A stretch of 64,000 nt of DNA from an uncultured Flavobacteriales bacterium. GTDB lineage: Bacteria; Bacteroidota; Bacteroidia; Flavobacteriales; UBA1820. Location: positions 1 through 64,000 of the forward strand of contig CABSLV010000003.1 of the NCBI GenBank assembly GCA_902478645.1, read 5' to 3'. Positions 28,106 through 38,264 of the stretch are shown here, piece after piece (the first letter of the stretch is position 1; each line of letters starts with the position of its first letter). The position numbers were made by a program, and so were the translations under genes. A model generated the notes under the pieces. The model was not told the origin of the DNA. It saw only the letters and a program-made list of their open reading frames with translations, and did no database searches.

Positions 28106-28135
28106 CTTGACCGCAAGGGGAAACTTGCGGCCAAG
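28106..28135 (-). promoter_or_regulatory. Hairpin in the rpsJ-rplC spacer
   Basis: CCGCAAG (28111-28117) pairs with CTTGCGG (28124-28130), extended by CTTG/CAAG across one mismatch. The 100-bp spacer is one of the longest in the cluster. In E. coli the S10 leader binds L4 upstream of rpsJ; this element instead precedes rplC. A regulatory role is inference. Confidence 0.4.
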
Positions 28136-28159
28136 GTATCCGAAAAAAATTTCATAAAA

Positions 28160-28465
28160 TCACACTTTGATCTCTACTTCCACGCCGCTGGGCAACTCCA
28201 GTTTCATCAAGGCATCGATGGTCTTGGACGAGGAGCTGTAGATATCCAGCAGACGTTTGTAAGAACTCAGTTCGAACTGCTCGCGCGATTTCTTATTCAC
28301 GTGCGGGGAACGCAGCACGGTGAATATCTTCTTTTGGGTAGGGAGCGGAATAGGTCCGTTCACTATCGCGCCGGTGGATTTGACGGTCTTGACGATCTTG
28401 TCGGCCGACTTGTCCACCAAACTGTGGTCATAGGACTTGAGTTTGATACGGATTTTTTGACTCAT
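28160..28465 (-). CDS. rpsJ: 30S ribosomal protein S10
   Basis: 101 residues. It is a 30S head protein and, with NusB, a transcription antitermination factor. [21 protein letters not shown] and [33 protein letters not shown] regions fit the family (partly quoted). It lies 27 bp after fusA, the usual Bacteroidota order when tuf is elsewhere. Confidence 0.98.
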   Translation of the reverse strand: MSQKIRIKLKSYDHSLVDKSADKIVKTVKSTGAIVNGPIPLPTQKKIFTVLRSPHVNKKSREQFELSSYKRLLDIYSSSSKTIDALMKLELPSGVEVEIKV

Positions 28466-28492
28466 TGTATTCTATGGTCTAAAACTTGTTTC

Positions 28493-30613
28493 TTATTTCT
28501 TTGACTTTGCGATTACCTCATCGGCGATATTGCGAGGCACTTCGGAATAGTGCGAGAACTCCATCGAAGAAGTAGCACGACCCGAGGTCAGCGTACGCAG
28601 CGAAGTAACATAACCGAACATCTCGGACAGCGGAACATCGGCTTTGACGATGGTAGCACCGGCGCGGTTTTCGGTACCCTTGATGATACCGCGACGACGG
28701 TTCAGGTCACCGATCACATCACCCATGTTCTCCTCCGGAGTGGTTACCTCCAGCTTCATGATCGGCTCCAGAAGGATAGGACGAGCCTGCGGAGCAGCTG
28801 CCTTATATCCCAACTTAGCGGCCATTTCGAACGAAAGCTGGTCGGAGTCCACCGGGTGGAACGAACCATCCAGTACGGTGATCTTCATACCCTGCAACTC
28901 GTAACCGGCCAACGGTCCAGCTTCGATCGCTTCCTTGAATCCCTTTTCGATCGAGGGGATGAATTCCTTCGGAATGTTACCACCCTTGATCTCGGAAACA
29001 AATTCCAGACCGGTCTTGCCTTCGGTATTGGGTTCCATGCGGAAGATCACATCGGCGAACTTACCACGACCACCCGTCTGTTTCTTGTACACCTCGCGGT
29101 GTTCAACAGTACCCGTGATGGCTTCCTTGTAAGCTACCTGAGGCTGACCCTCGTTCACCTCGACGTTGAACTCGCGTTTGAGACGGTCCACGATAATTTC
29201 CAAGTGCAACTCACCCATACCTGAGATAATCGTCTGGCCCGAATCCTCGTCCGTATGTACACGGAACGTCGGGTCTTCCTCGGCCAACTTGGCCAGGCCC
29301 ACACCCAGTTTATCCAAGTCGGCCTGCGTCTTGGGCTCGATCGAAATACCGATCACCGGCTCGGGGAACGTCATCGACTCCAACACGATCGGGTTCTTTT
29401 CATCGCACAACGTATCACCCGTACGGATATCCTTGAATCCTACTCCAGCACCGATATCACCGGCTTCGATAGAGTCGATCGGCTTCTGCTCCTTGGAGTG
29501 CATCTGGAAGATACGCGAGATACGCTCTTTCTTGTCGGTACGGGGGTTATACACGTACGAACCTGCGTCGAGTTTTCCAGAATACATACGGAAGAAGCAC
29601 AGACGACCTACGAAGGGGTCGGTAGCGATCTTGAAGGCCAGAGCTGCCATCGGAGCATCCACATCGGGATTGCGGACAACTTCCTCGTCGGTCTTGGGGT
29701 TTACACCCTTGATAGCTTCCACGTCTGCCGGAGAAGGCAGGAATGCGATCACGCAATCCAACAGTTTCTGAACACCTTTGTTCTTGAACGACGAACCACA
29801 TAACATCGGGGTGATGTCCATGGCGATCGTAGCCTTGCGGATAGCCACCAAAAGTTCTTCTTTGGTGATAGAATCCGGATCGGTAAAGAATTTCTCCATC
29901 AACTCCTCCGAAGTCTCGGCAACGGACTCCAAGAGGTGCTGACGCCACTTGGCGCATTCATCCTTCAGATCGTCCGGAATGGGAACCACCTGATAGGTCA
30001 TACCCTTGTCTTCCTCGTTCCAGATGATACCTTCCATGGTCAGCAGATCGACCACGCCCTTGAAATCAGCTTCAGAACCGATCGGCACCTGCAGCGGCAC
30101 CGGGTTGGCACCCAGACGCTCCTTGACCTGACGAACGACATTGAAGAAGTCTGCACCGCTGCGGTCCATCTTATTGACGAAACCGATACGCGGAACATTG
30201 TATTTGGTTGCCTGACGCCAAACGGTCTCCGACTGAGGCTCTACGCCGCCCACAGCACAGAACAAAGCTACCGCACCGTCCAAAATACGGAGCGAACGCT
30301 CTACCTCCACCGTGAAGTCCACGTGCCCCGGAGTGTCGATCAGGTTGATTTTGTATTTCTTGGTATCGGGAAGCGCCTGACCCTGATGAGTCGGATAGTT
30401 CCAGAACACCGTGGTAGCAGCCGAAGTAATGGTAATACCACGTTCCTGCTCCTGCGCCATCCAGTCCATCGTAGCGGCACCGTCGTGTACCTCACCTATC
30501 TTATGGGTAATACCCGTGTAGTAGAGGATACGCTCGCTGGTGGTCGTTTTTCCGGCATCGATGTGCGCCATGATACCGATATTGCGGGTAAAATGTAAGT
30601 CTCTTTTTGCCAT
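28493..30613 (-). CDS. fusA: Translation elongation factor G
   Basis: 706 residues, five domains. GTP-binding motifs are AHIDAGKTT (16-24), DTPGHVDF (G3) and NKMDR (G4). Domain II, III and the tRNA-mimic domain IV follow, including the loop [18 protein letters not shown] drives translocation and ribosome recycling. Several Bacteroidota have a second, GTP-hydrolysis-poor EF-G2; this copy, in the str position with rpsL and rpsG, is the canonical one. Confidence 0.98.
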   Translation of the reverse strand: MAKRDLHFTRNIGIMAHIDAGKTTTSERILYYTGITHKIGEVHDGAATMDWMAQEQERGITITSAATTVFWNYPTHQGQALPDTKKYKINLIDTPGHVDFTVEVERSLRILDGAVALFCAVGGVEPQSETVWRQATKYNVPRIGFVNKMDRSGADFFNVVRQVKERLGANPVPLQVPIGSEADFKGVVDLLTMEGIIWNEEDKGMTYQVVPIPDDLKDECAKWRQHLLESVAETSEELMEKFFTDPDSITKEELLVAIRKATIAMDITPMLCGSSFKNKGVQKLLDCVIAFLPSPADVEAIKGVNPKTDEEVVRNPDVDAPMAALAFKIATDPFVGRLCFFRMYSGKLDAGSYVYNPRTDKKERISRIFQMHSKEQKPIDSIEAGDIGAGVGFKDIRTGDTLCDEKNPIVLESMTFPEPVIGISIEPKTQADLDKLGVGLAKLAEEDPTFRVHTDEDSGQTIISGMGELHLEIIVDRLKREFNVEVNEGQPQVAYKEAITGTVEHREVYKKQTGGRGKFADVIFRMEPNTEGKTGLEFVSEIKGGNIPKEFIPSIEKGFKEAIEAGPLAGYELQGMKITVLDGSFHPVDSDQLSFEMAAKLGYKAAAPQARPILLEPIMKLEVTTPEENMGDVIGDLNRRRGIIKGTENRAGATIVKADVPLSEMFGYVTSLRTLTSGRATSSMEFSHYSEVPRNIADEVIAKSKK

Positions 30614-30628
30614 GTTTTTCTCGGTAGT

Positions 30629-31105
30629 TTAGAATCTGAAGTGCGAGAACGCCTTGTTGGCCTCGGCCATCTTGTGCGTATCCATACGTTTCTTCACGGC
30701 AGCACCTTCCTCCTTGGAAGCAGCCAGAATTTCAGCAGCCAGCTTCTGTGCCATGGATTTCTCATTGCGCAGGCGGGCATACTTGATCAACCATTTGATG
30801 GCCATCGACACCTTGCGATCCGGACGGATCTGCATCGGGATCTGGAAGGTAGCACCACCCACACGACGCGAACGCACTTCCACGTGCGGCATGATGTTGG
30901 TCAAGGCATCTTTCCAGATTTCCAGCGGAGTCTTCTCGCCGTCTTTCGACTTTTCACCCACGATATCGAGCGCCTGGTAGAACACCTCGAACGCTACGCT
31001 CTTTTTGCCGTCCCACATCAGGTTGTTCACAAAACGCGTTACCAGCGTATCGTTGAACTTCGGATCGGGAAGAAGAACTCTTTTTTTAGCTCTTGTCTTT
31101 CTCAT
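30629..31105 (-). CDS. rpsG: 30S ribosomal protein S7
   Basis: 158 residues. S7 nucleates 30S head assembly and, in E. coli, represses the str operon. Signatures are [22 protein letters not shown] and [23 protein letters not shown]. It lies 15 bp before fusA and 38 bp after rpsL. Confidence 0.98.
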   Translation of the reverse strand: MRKTRAKKRVLLPDPKFNDTLVTRFVNNLMWDGKKSVAFEVFYQALDIVGEKSKDGEKTPLEIWKDALTNIMPHVEVRSRRVGGATFQIPMQIRPDRKVSMAIKWLIKYARLRNEKSMAQKLAAEILAASKEEGAAVKKRMDTHKMAEANKAFSHFRF

Positions 31106-31143
31106 TTTTTCATCGAATTTTTAATGTGTTGAACGGTTAGGGA

Positions 31144-31548
31144 TTACTTCTTCCCGGATTTTCCGGCAGCCTGTCCATCTTTAGGACGTTTGGCACCGTA
31201 CTTGGAACGACGCTGCTTGCGACCGTTCACACCGGCCGTATCCAGCGCACCGCGCACGATGTGATAACGCACACCAGGCAAGTCCTTAACCCTTCCGCCG
31301 CGTACCAATACTATCGAGTGCTCTTGGAGGTTGTGTCCCTCACCGCCGATGTAGGCATTGACCTCGTTTCCGTTGGTCAGGCGCACACGGGCCACCTTAC
31401 GCATAGCCGAGTTAGGCTTTTTAGGCGTAGTGGTGTAAACACGCGTGCACACGCCGCGACGCTGGGGGCAGGAATCCAAAGCAGCCGATTTACTCTTCTT
31501 GGCGAGTACGGCTCTTCCTTTTCTTACTAACTGTTGAATGGTTGGCAT
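31144..31548 (-). CDS. rpsL: 30S ribosomal protein S12
   Basis: 134 residues. S12 sits at the decoding centre. [18 protein letters not shown] includes the Lys that is mutated in streptomycin-resistant strains, and [13 protein letters not shown] has Lys88 with the adjacent Asp89 that RimO methylthiolates. Both residues are wild type. It is the first gene of the 17-kb minus-strand translation cluster, with a leader of about 220 nt. Confidence 0.98.
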   Translation of the reverse strand: MPTIQQLVRKGRAVLAKKSKSAALDSCPQRRGVCTRVYTTTPKKPNSAMRKVARVRLTNGNEVNAYIGGEGHNLQEHSIVLVRGGRVKDLPGVRYHIVRGALDTAGVNGRKQRRSKYGAKRPKDGQAAGKSGKK

Positions 31549-31616
31549 TTGTTTTTGCTCTTAAAAAATTATTTATGTTAATGTCTTTTTTCTTCTCTCT
31601 CCGGAACGATTCCGAG

Positions 31617-31635
31617 GGTTTTCCCGCGGAAAACC
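31617..31635 (-). promoter_or_regulatory. Hairpin in the rpsL leader
   Basis: GGTTTTCC and GGAAAACC form an 8-bp perfect stem with a 3-nt loop, within the transcribed leader about 70 nt before ATG 31548. The rest of the 31549-31771 leader shows no open reading frame I would call. Function unknown. Confidence 0.35.
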
Positions 31636-31778
31636 ACCGTCACCCCGCCGCGTTTTCTCCCGTTTCGTCGCACGATCCTTCAGGTCAAACCCCATCCAGA
31701 CAAACCACAAAACACTGACGCAGAAAGTCTTATCTCTCCAAAACGAGACAGGCTTCCGCACCGGATAATAACGGGTTG

Positions 31779-31809
31779 CAAAGGTAGGATTTTTATCCGA
31801 AAAAACAAA
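31779..31809 (-). promoter_or_regulatory. Promoter of the rpsL ribosomal cluster (TTTG-N19-TACCTTTG)
   Basis: On the minus strand, TTTG (31806-31809) and TACCTTTG (31779-31786) are separated by exactly 19 nt, the best match to the Bacteroidota housekeeping promoter. The expected start, about 7 nt further, lies near 31772, giving a leader of about 220 nt. Same -7 box and spacing as the tuf promoter. Confidence 0.8.
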
Positions 31810-31946
31810 TCTTTTCCCGCTCGCTTTTAGTCCTTTATCGCAAAAATCGCTTCGGAGAAAAGCGCGTTTTCGGGAAAGCATTCCCCGCCCTTTTCCCAAG
31901 GAAATCCCCCTCCCCTCCCCGACTCGCCCCGGGGCGAAAAGCAAAC

Positions 31947-31983
31947 GATGCGGTTTCCCATCCGAACGATGGAAAACCGCATC
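31947..31983 (-). terminator. pdxJ terminator hairpin
   Basis: 16-bp arms with a single C-A mismatch (31947-31962 and 31968-31983) and a 5-nt loop, 28 bp after the pdxJ stop. The minus-strand sequence beyond is T-rich (GTTTGCTTTTC). It separates pdxJ from the rpsL promoter. The remaining 31810-31946 spacer shows nothing I recognise. Confidence 0.65.
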
Positions 31984-32010
31984 GAACACTCCGGGCTTCC
32001 CGCCCGAAGA

Positions 32011-32745
32011 TTACCGAGCACCCTCCACTGCGCGGCGGATCTTGTTGCGGTAGGCCCCGATGGTATTTTCAAGTCCCAAATACAAGGCTTCGCTGATCAA
32101 GGCATGGCCGATGGACACCTCGTCGGTAAAGGGGATCTGACGGATGAAATACTCGATATTGTCCAACGAGAGATCGTGCCCCGCATTGACCCCCAGACCG
32201 AGCGAACGGGCGTATTGTGCAGCCTGCACGTACGGTTCGACCGCCTCGGGATGTCCCTGGGCATACAGGCGGGCAAAACGCTCGGTATAGAGTTCTACAC
32301 GGTCGGCTCCCGCCTCCCGGGCACCGTCCACCATCGCTTCGAGCGGATCGACAAAGATCGACACGCGGATGCCGGCGCGGTGAAAACGCGCGGTAACCTC
32401 CTTGAGGAAAGCGGTGTGGGTCTGGGTATCCCAACCGGCGTTGGAAGTGAGGTTGGTCGGCGCATCCGGCACGAGCGTTACCTGCGTGGGAACAGCCCGG
32501 GTAACCAGGTCGATGAATTCATCGGTAGGGTTTCCCTCGATGTTGTATTCGGTGGTGATCACCGGCAAGAGGTCGAACACATCCTTGTGCGTGATATGGC
32601 GCTGGTCGGGACGGGGATGCACCGTGATGCCCTCTCCGCCGAAACGCTGGCAGTCGGCCGCCACCCGAATCACATCGGGGACATTTCCTCCGCGCGCATT
32701 GCGCAGAGTGGCCACTTTGTTGATGTTTACACTGAGTTTCGTCAT
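32011..32745 (-). CDS. pdxJ: Pyridoxine 5'-phosphate synthase
   Basis: 244 residues from ATG 32745. It condenses 3-amino-2-oxopropyl phosphate with deoxyxylulose 5-phosphate in the DXP-dependent vitamin B6 pathway. TIM-barrel motifs visible: [30 protein letters not shown] (catalytic His), YNIEGNP (catalytic Glu), and [10 protein letters not shown] (catalytic His). Length is typical. The N-terminal extension to 32796 is not conserved. It follows the hexapeptide gene by 47 bp and ends the PBP1A-side operon. Confidence 0.95.
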   Translation of the reverse strand: MTKLSVNINKVATLRNARGGNVPDVIRVAADCQRFGGEGITVHPRPDQRHITHKDVFDLLPVITTEYNIEGNPTDEFIDLVTRAVPTQVTLVPDAPTNLTSNAGWDTQTHTAFLKEVTARFHRAGIRVSIFVDPLEAMVDGAREAGADRVELYTERFARLYAQGHPEAVEPYVQAAQYARSLGLGVNAGHDLSLDNIEYFIRQIPFTDEVSIGHALISEALYLGLENTIGAYRNKIRRAVEGAR

Positions 32746-32792
32746 GACTTCCTTTTCATTATTTCGGATTGTAATCTTTCCTTTTCTCCGCC

Positions 32793-33464
32793 TCACCTGC
32801 GGGAAACGCGCTGCTCGCTATCCGAGCCTTTGACGATCGTACCCGCCTCGGCCGTCCCTCGGAAACCGACCAAGGGATACACCACGCTCCGCGGCCCGAG
32901 AATACTCCCGGGATAAAGCATGGCATTGCACCCCACTTCGACCCCATCGCCCAGCACCGCGCCGAATTTCTCGCCCGGCAAAGCCAGCCGTCCGTCCGAA
33001 AAGTCCAGGCGTATCTCCCCGGGCAACGAACGGAAATTGGATATCTTGGCCCCCGCGCCCAAATGCGCCCCCATCCCGAGTACCGAATCGCCCACATAGG
33101 ACAAATGCGGCAGTTGCACCCCATCGTACAGCAGGGCATTTTTCACCTCGGTAAAATGTCCGAGCAGACACCCACGCCCCAGGATGACGTCGCCCCGCAC
33201 GACGGCATGGCGTCGCACGACGCTGCCCCGTCCCACCACGATCCGCCCCTCGATCGAGGCTCCATCCTCCACTTCGCCGCCGTCCTCGACCCAGATGTTG
33301 TAGGCGATCCGCTTGAGCGGAAGTTCCGCCAGGCTTTCCGTAGCAAACACTTCACTCAGGCGAGGGACGAGTTCCCACGGATACCGGCAAGCGGCAACCA
33401 AGGCCCGGGCAAAAGGATGCGCCGAGGAAAAGAAATAAGGGATGAGTGCTTCCCGGCTTTGCAT
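32793..33464 (-). CDS. Left-handed beta-helix (hexapeptide) nucleotidyl-sugar type acyltransferase-like protein
   Basis: 223 residues from ATG 33464. After an N-terminal helical part ([24 protein letters not shown]) come hexapeptide repeats ([42 protein letters not shown]) and [21 protein letters not shown]. It resembles the C-terminal half of GlmU and the Bacteroidota proteins annotated as UDP-GlcNAc pyrophosphorylase-like, but has no nucleotidyltransferase domain. The acyl or sugar substrate is unknown. The upstream TTG start adds only three residues. Lies 21 bp after the PBP1A gene. Confidence 0.75.
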   Translation of the reverse strand: MQSREALIPYFFSSAHPFARALVAACRYPWELVPRLSEVFATESLAELPLKRIAYNIWVEDGGEVEDGASIEGRIVVGRGSVVRRHAVVRGDVILGRGCLLGHFTEVKNALLYDGVQLPHLSYVGDSVLGMGAHLGAGAKISNFRSLPGEIRLDFSDGRLALPGEKFGAVLGDGVEVGCNAMLYPGSILGPRSVVYPLVGFRGTAEAGTIVKGSDSEQRVSRR

Positions 33465-33485
33465 GGCACGCAAATCTTTTTTTCC

Positions 33486-35909
33486 TTAGAAAATGATCTC
33501 CTCCTCTTCTTCCTGCTGCCGGTACCGATCGGGCGTAGCGGAATACGTCTCCTCGGAAACGGTCTCCTCGATATCCTCCTCCTCGCTTATCGGTGCGACC
33601 GGCGCAACGCGATGTTCGCAGGAGAGATCGATGGTCACCGGCGTGGAAGGTGCTTCAAATTCGCCTTTCGACACCCCGAGCGAAGGATCGGCGTAACATT
33701 TCTTCATGAAGACGGCCCAGATCGGCATGGCCGACGAAGCCCCCTGCCCGTAGGTCATCGAGCGGAAATGCGCTGCGCGGTCCTCGCAGCCCACCCAGGC
33801 ACCGGCAGCCAGATTGGGTACCATGCCGATGAACCAACCGTCCGACTGGTTCTGCGAAGTACCGGTTTTCCCGGCGATGGGGTTGTCAAATTTCCAAGGA
33901 TAACCCGTTACGTACATCGTGTGGTCCGGATCGGGCCCGCGATACGAAGGGTTGTCCCACGAAAAGCGCAAGCGGGCACCCGTTCCGTTTTCGGTAACAC
34001 CTTCCAGCAGTTTGAGAATGGCGTAGGACGATTCCTCGCTCATCACCGCCCGGGAAGGGGTCGCATCCTGATACAGCACCACCCCGTTGTTGTCCTCGAT
34101 GCGGGTAATGAGGATGGGCTGGATATAGCTGCCCTTGTTGGCAAAGGTGGCGAAAGCCCCGATCATCTCGTAAAGGGAAATATCGGCCGTACCCAAGCAC
34201 ATCGAAGGGCCGGTGTCTATCTGGGAGGTAATCCCCAACTTATGCGCCAGGGCGATGATCGGTTCGGTCGTGCCCAAACCTTTGACGATGGCAGCCGTAA
34301 TAGAGTTCTTCGACATGGCCAGACCCTTTTTGAGGGTATAGGGAACGTAGTCATACTTGTTGTTCGAGTTGCGCGGCGACCAGTCCTGTGCAATGCCCCA
34401 CTCGTCGGCCAGGAAGGTAACCGGCTGGTCGATGTACTCGTAACAGGGCGAGAGTTTCTGCTGATCGATGGCCGTAGCATAGACGAACGGTTTGAAGATG
34501 GACCCCGTCTGCCGGCGCGCCTTCACCACATGGTCGTACTGGAAATACCGATAGTTGATACCTCCCACCCAGGCTTTCACATACCCGGTCTGAGGTTCTA
34601 CCGCCAGGAAACCGGCATTGAGGAAACTCTTGTAATACCGGATGGAATCCATCGGCGTCATTTCCACCTCCCGGGTAGAGGGACGGCCGTTTTCCCAACA
34701 GAAGACGGTCATTTTTTCCTTTGTTTGGAAACTCTGTCGGATTTCGGCTTCGGAAGCCCCCTGCGCCTTGAGGGCACGATAGCGGTCGCTGCGTTTGACG
34801 GCCGCATTCATGATGGCATCGGCCTGGGCACGGGTGATATTGTAAAACGGCCGCATGGGGTTGGCCTCTTGCCCATAGTCGAACACTTTCTGAAGGTTGG
34901 ACAGGTGCTCGTTTACCGCCTCTTCGGCATAGCGCTGCATCCGGGAATCGAGCGTGGTGTATATCCGCAACCCGTCCCGGGAAAGGGAATACGGGCTTCC
35001 GTCCGGTTTGCGGACATTTTCGAGGTACTCGGGGACGATCTCGCGGATGTATTCGCGGAAATACTGCGCGATGCCCTGCGTATGGGTCTGCATCCGGAAG
35101 TCGGTCTGGAGCGGGAGCGCACGGAGCGAATCCAGTTGCTGCTCGGTGAGCATGCCGTTGCGCTTCATCTGCCCCAGGACCGTGTTGCGCCGCGCCAGGG
35201 AATTTTCCGGGTTGCGGATCGGATTGTACAGGATAGGGTTCTTGGCCATCCCCACGAGGGTTGCTGCTTCCTCGATGGTCAGTTCCGAAGGCAGTTTGTT
35301 GAAATAGGTGAGCGAGGCATTTTTGATCCCGTACGCATTGTAGAGAAAATCGTACGTATTGAAATACATCGTAATGATCTCATCCTTGGTGTAGCTGCGT
35401 TCGAGCTGCGCGGCGATGATCCATTCCTGGAATTTCTGGATGACGCGCTCTATCTTGTTTTGCGAAGCATTTTTGGTAAAAAGCTGTTTGGCCAGCTGCT
35501 GGGTGAGCGTGCTGGCTCCTCCCCGACTTCCCAGGAAAACGACCGCACGCATCGTCGAACGCACATCGATGCCCGAATGCTTGCGAAAACGCTCGTCCTC
35601 GGTCGCGATCAACGCATCGACCAGGTAGGGAGAGAGTTCCTCGAACTTGACCGGCGAACGGTTTTCGTTTTTCCAGATCTTCCCGATGGTCTCCCCATCG
35701 GCCGAGATGATCTCCGTAGCTACGCTCGACTCGGGGTTTTCGATGTCCTCGAAGGTCGGCAACTCGCCGAATACCCCTTTTTCGATCAGGAAAAACAATA
35801 AAACAGCCAAGACGATCCCTGCGGCGAGTCCTCCCCAGAGGATCTTCTTGAAGCGTTTCAAACGGGCCTCCGACCCGCTGTTTTTCTTTCCTTTCCTGTG
35901 TTTATCCAT
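33486..35909 (-). CDS. mrcA: Penicillin-binding protein 1A, bifunctional
   Basis: 807 residues. A basic cytoplasmic start, membrane helix at 24-42, then a glycosyltransferase family 51 domain with ATEDERFRKHSG (catalytic Glu about 104) and GASTLTQQLAKQL, and a transpeptidase domain with SIFK (nucleophile Ser about 469) and KTGTSQ near 680. It polymerises and crosslinks peptidoglycan from the outer face of the inner membrane. The C-terminus ends in an unusually acidic tail (EEEDIEETVSEET... QQEEEEEIIF). It follows gldH by 6 bp. Confidence 0.95.
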   Translation of the reverse strand: MDKHRKGKKNSGSEARLKRFKKILWGGLAAGIVLAVLLFFLIEKGVFGELPTFEDIENPESSVATEIISADGETIGKIWKNENRSPVKFEELSPYLVDALIATEDERFRKHSGIDVRSTMRAVVFLGSRGGASTLTQQLAKQLFTKNASQNKIERVIQKFQEWIIAAQLERSYTKDEIITMYFNTYDFLYNAYGIKNASLTYFNKLPSELTIEEAATLVGMAKNPILYNPIRNPENSLARRNTVLGQMKRNGMLTEQQLDSLRALPLQTDFRMQTHTQGIAQYFREYIREIVPEYLENVRKPDGSPYSLSRDGLRIYTTLDSRMQRYAEEAVNEHLSNLQKVFDYGQEANPMRPFYNITRAQADAIMNAAVKRSDRYRALKAQGASEAEIRQSFQTKEKMTVFCWENGRPSTREVEMTPMDSIRYYKSFLNAGFLAVEPQTGYVKAWVGGINYRYFQYDHVVKARRQTGSIFKPFVYATAIDQQKLSPCYEYIDQPVTFLADEWGIAQDWSPRNSNNKYDYVPYTLKKGLAMSKNSITAAIVKGLGTTEPIIALAHKLGITSQIDTGPSMCLGTADISLYEMIGAFATFANKGSYIQPILITRIEDNNGVVLYQDATPSRAVMSEESSYAILKLLEGVTENGTGARLRFSWDNPSYRGPDPDHTMYVTGYPWKFDNPIAGKTGTSQNQSDGWFIGMVPNLAAGAWVGCEDRAAHFRSMTYGQGASSAMPIWAVFMKKCYADPSLGVSKGEFEAPSTPVTIDLSCEHRVAPVAPISEEEDIEETVSEETYSATPDRYRQQEEEEEIIF

Positions 35910-35915
35910 CGTATG

Positions 35916-36398
35916 TTATTGGATTTCTGACAATTGTATTCTAATCCCCACACTGCTCACCCCCTGCAGTTCGACATTGCGCATCCCGTGCCGCACCGAA
36001 AAACCATAACGTCCCATCGCTGGGAAACGGAAATCCCGCAGCCACAGCACGCCGTTTTCCTTGACGTTGGACAGGCCGTGTCCGGTCGCCACTCCCTGCG
36101 CATCGAACAACTCGCAGCGCAACGTGTCGCATTGCAAGACCGACTGCGCCGTATCACATACCTGGCCGATGAGATAAATCTCCCGCCAGGGATATCCATC
36201 GGAGGTTCGCAAATCCACATAGACATCATAGTGAGTAACGGTATCAACCGCCTCCACCTCAAAGGTACAAGCCTCTCCCCGCACCCACTGGTCGTCCGCA
36301 AGTGTCTCTACCCGCCGGTAAAACGCATCGCCCGTGCACGCCGACATCCCTGCCGCCACGCACAACAATACCAACCCGATAAACGCCGACCGTCTCAT
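35916..36398 (-). CDS. gldH: GldH-type lipoprotein
   Basis: 160 residues. The lipoprotein signal ends GMSAC, with Cys21 as the lipidated residue. The body is a beta-rich domain (YDVYVDLRTSDGYPWREIYLIGQV) of the kind assigned to GldH, required for gliding motility in Flavobacterium but also present in many non-gliding Bacteroidales, where its job is unclear. It starts directly after the PSP1 gene stop (36399) and is 6 bp from PBP1A, so an envelope role is more likely than motility here. Confidence 0.85.
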   Translation of the reverse strand: MRRSAFIGLVLLCVAAGMSACTGDAFYRRVETLADDQWVRGEACTFEVEAVDTVTHYDVYVDLRTSDGYPWREIYLIGQVCDTAQSVLQCDTLRCELFDAQGVATGHGLSNVKENGVLWLRDFRFPAMGRYGFSVRHGMRNVELQGVSSVGIRIQLSEIQ

Positions 36399-38210
36399 TT
36401 ATTCCTGCGGGCGCTCCGAAGCGTTGTTTTCTCCACCGGCTGCCGGGCCACCCGGACGACGATTGCCGCGCCGGCGACCATCCCGACCACGTCCCCGGCG
36501 GCCATCCCGACCTTGAGGTGCAGATTCTGCCGCGCCGCCTCCCTGCGAACGCTCGCCGGCTGCCTGCCCTGTGGTTCCTGCGGCCCCACCCGATCTTTCA
36601 GGTGCGCGCTCCGAAGGACGATCCCCAGCCGAAGCATTCTCGGCTGCAGCCGGGGTACGTTCCGAGCGGTTTCCTCCCTCCCGACGGGAGTCGCGGCCCC
36701 GCCCACGGCGATTGTTCCCCCGCCGCTGACCGGACGAAGATTCCAGATGTCCTCCCTCCGGAGTTCTTTCGCCTTCCGCCGCCGAACCTTCAGCCCGAGA
36801 TACGCCGGAGGAGGCATTTTCCTCGGTTCGCGCCGGCTGCTGGGTAGCCGAAGGATTCTCCGAGCGGGCAGCATCGCCTGTCTTGCTATTGTTGTCGTCG
36901 GCACGTCCATCCCGACCTCGACGGCGGTCGCCCCGGCGGGCAGAGCGTTCTCCCTGCGAAGCCTCTCCTGTGGCGGACGCTTTCTCCGCTTTTTGTTCCC
37001 CGGAAGGGGCTTCTCCCGCACCGTTTTTTGCTTCGGAAGCCGATTCCCGGCGGCGATCCTCCCGACGACGGTCGCCCCGACGGCGAGACCGACGGGAAGA
37101 CACTTTGTCGAAACGGGTGATCTCCCCTTCCTCAACCGCTTGAAGTTCGGAAGGCTCCTCCCGGCGGCTTTCATTGCGGGGATGCTCCGGCTCCTCGACG
37201 TACATTTCGAGCGATTCGGGTTTCTCGCCCCGGCGGTTGGCCTGCTGGATCTCGGCAACCGCATCCACGTGCAGACCGATCCAGTTCATCGCTTCGAAAT
37301 CGTATGCATACCAGTAAATGCCTTTGAATACGTCCATCTTCTGGAAATGGGCTACGCCCTTCTCCGTGCGCAAAACAGCATCGGTAGGCGGGAAACCTTT
37401 CAAGGCATCGACGTAAACATCCAACTCGAAATTCAGGCAGCACTTGAGTTTTCCGCACTGTCCGGCCAATTTCTGCGGGTTGAGCGAAAGTCGCTGGGTG
37501 CGTGCCGCCGACGTATTAACCGAACGGAAATCCGTCAGCCACGTAGTGCAACACAATTCCCGCCCGCAGGAGCCGATGCCGCCCACCCGGGCAGCCTCCT
37601 GACGCAGACCGATCTGACGCATCTCGATCCGCACACCGAAAGCACTGGCCAGTTCCTTGATTAACTGGCGGAAATCCACCCGACCCTCGGCCGTATAGTA
37701 AAACGTTGCCTTCAGATTGTCTCCCTGGTACTCGACATCGCTCAACTTCATCACCAGCCCCAGGTTGTCGCAGATCTCGCGGGTACGCACCAGTGTCTTT
37801 TGCTCCCGCGCAATGGCCGTCTGCCACACGTCGATATCCTTCTGGGTAGCCAAACGGTACACCTTCCGCAACTCGGGACTGGAAGGGTCTTCCTTCTTGC
37901 GCCGCATCTGCATGCGGGCCAACTGCCCGGTGAGCATCACACAGCCGATGTCATGCCCCGGACTGGACTCCACCGCCACGATGTCGCCCGGAGACAAGGG
38001 CAAACGATTGACATTGCGATAAAAACCCTTGCGGCCGTTCTTGAAGCGCACTTCCACGCAGTCGAACGCCTCGCCCGCCTGGGGCTGAGCTACGTCCGCC
38101 AGCCAATCCCGCACCTCCAGGTAATCACCGCCCGTATATAGACATACGTTGCACTTTTCGGACGACCCGAAAGAAGGGCAACGACGCTTGGTACATTCCT
38201 TACAATTCAT
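36399..38210 (-). CDS. PSP1-domain (RicT/YaaT-like) protein with a 280-residue disordered Arg/Gly tail
   Basis: 603 residues. Cys 3, 6, 11, 20 and 23 form a metal-binding N-terminus; the PSP1 core (about 100-320) carries CGRELCC (215-221) and CGKLKCC (252-258). In B. subtilis RicT joins RicA and RicF in an Fe-S complex affecting RNase Y. Residues from about 326 to the end are low complexity: Arg, Gly, Glu and Ser, with many RRG and RGR repeats. Homologues lacking the tail are about 300-450 residues. The tail is probably disordered and RNA-binding. The gene lies 54 bp after the ferredoxin. Confidence 0.85.
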   Translation of the reverse strand: MNCKECTKRRCPSFGSSEKCNVCLYTGGDYLEVRDWLADVAQPQAGEAFDCVEVRFKNGRKGFYRNVNRLPLSPGDIVAVESSPGHDIGCVMLTGQLARMQMRRKKEDPSSPELRKVYRLATQKDIDVWQTAIAREQKTLVRTREICDNLGLVMKLSDVEYQGDNLKATFYYTAEGRVDFRQLIKELASAFGVRIEMRQIGLRQEAARVGGIGSCGRELCCTTWLTDFRSVNTSAARTQRLSLNPQKLAGQCGKLKCCLNFELDVYVDALKGFPPTDAVLRTEKGVAHFQKMDVFKGIYWYAYDFEAMNWIGLHVDAVAEIQQANRRGEKPESLEMYVEEPEHPRNESRREEPSELQAVEEGEITRFDKVSSRRSRRRGDRRREDRRRESASEAKNGAGEAPSGEQKAEKASATGEASQGERSARRGDRRRGRDGRADDNNSKTGDAARSENPSATQQPARTEENASSGVSRAEGSAAEGERTPEGGHLESSSGQRRGNNRRGRGRDSRREGGNRSERTPAAAENASAGDRPSERAPERSGGAAGTTGQAAGERSQGGGAAESAPQGRDGRRGRGRDGRRRGNRRPGGPAAGGENNASERPQE

Positions 38211-38264
38211 CCTCTATACTCGTATAAAGCCTCGTAAAAATACACATTTACAAGGATATTTCTT

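Noticed and set aside
33063..35801. A 912-codon open frame opposite PBP1A
   Set aside because: Shadow of a clear PBP; composition is artefactual.
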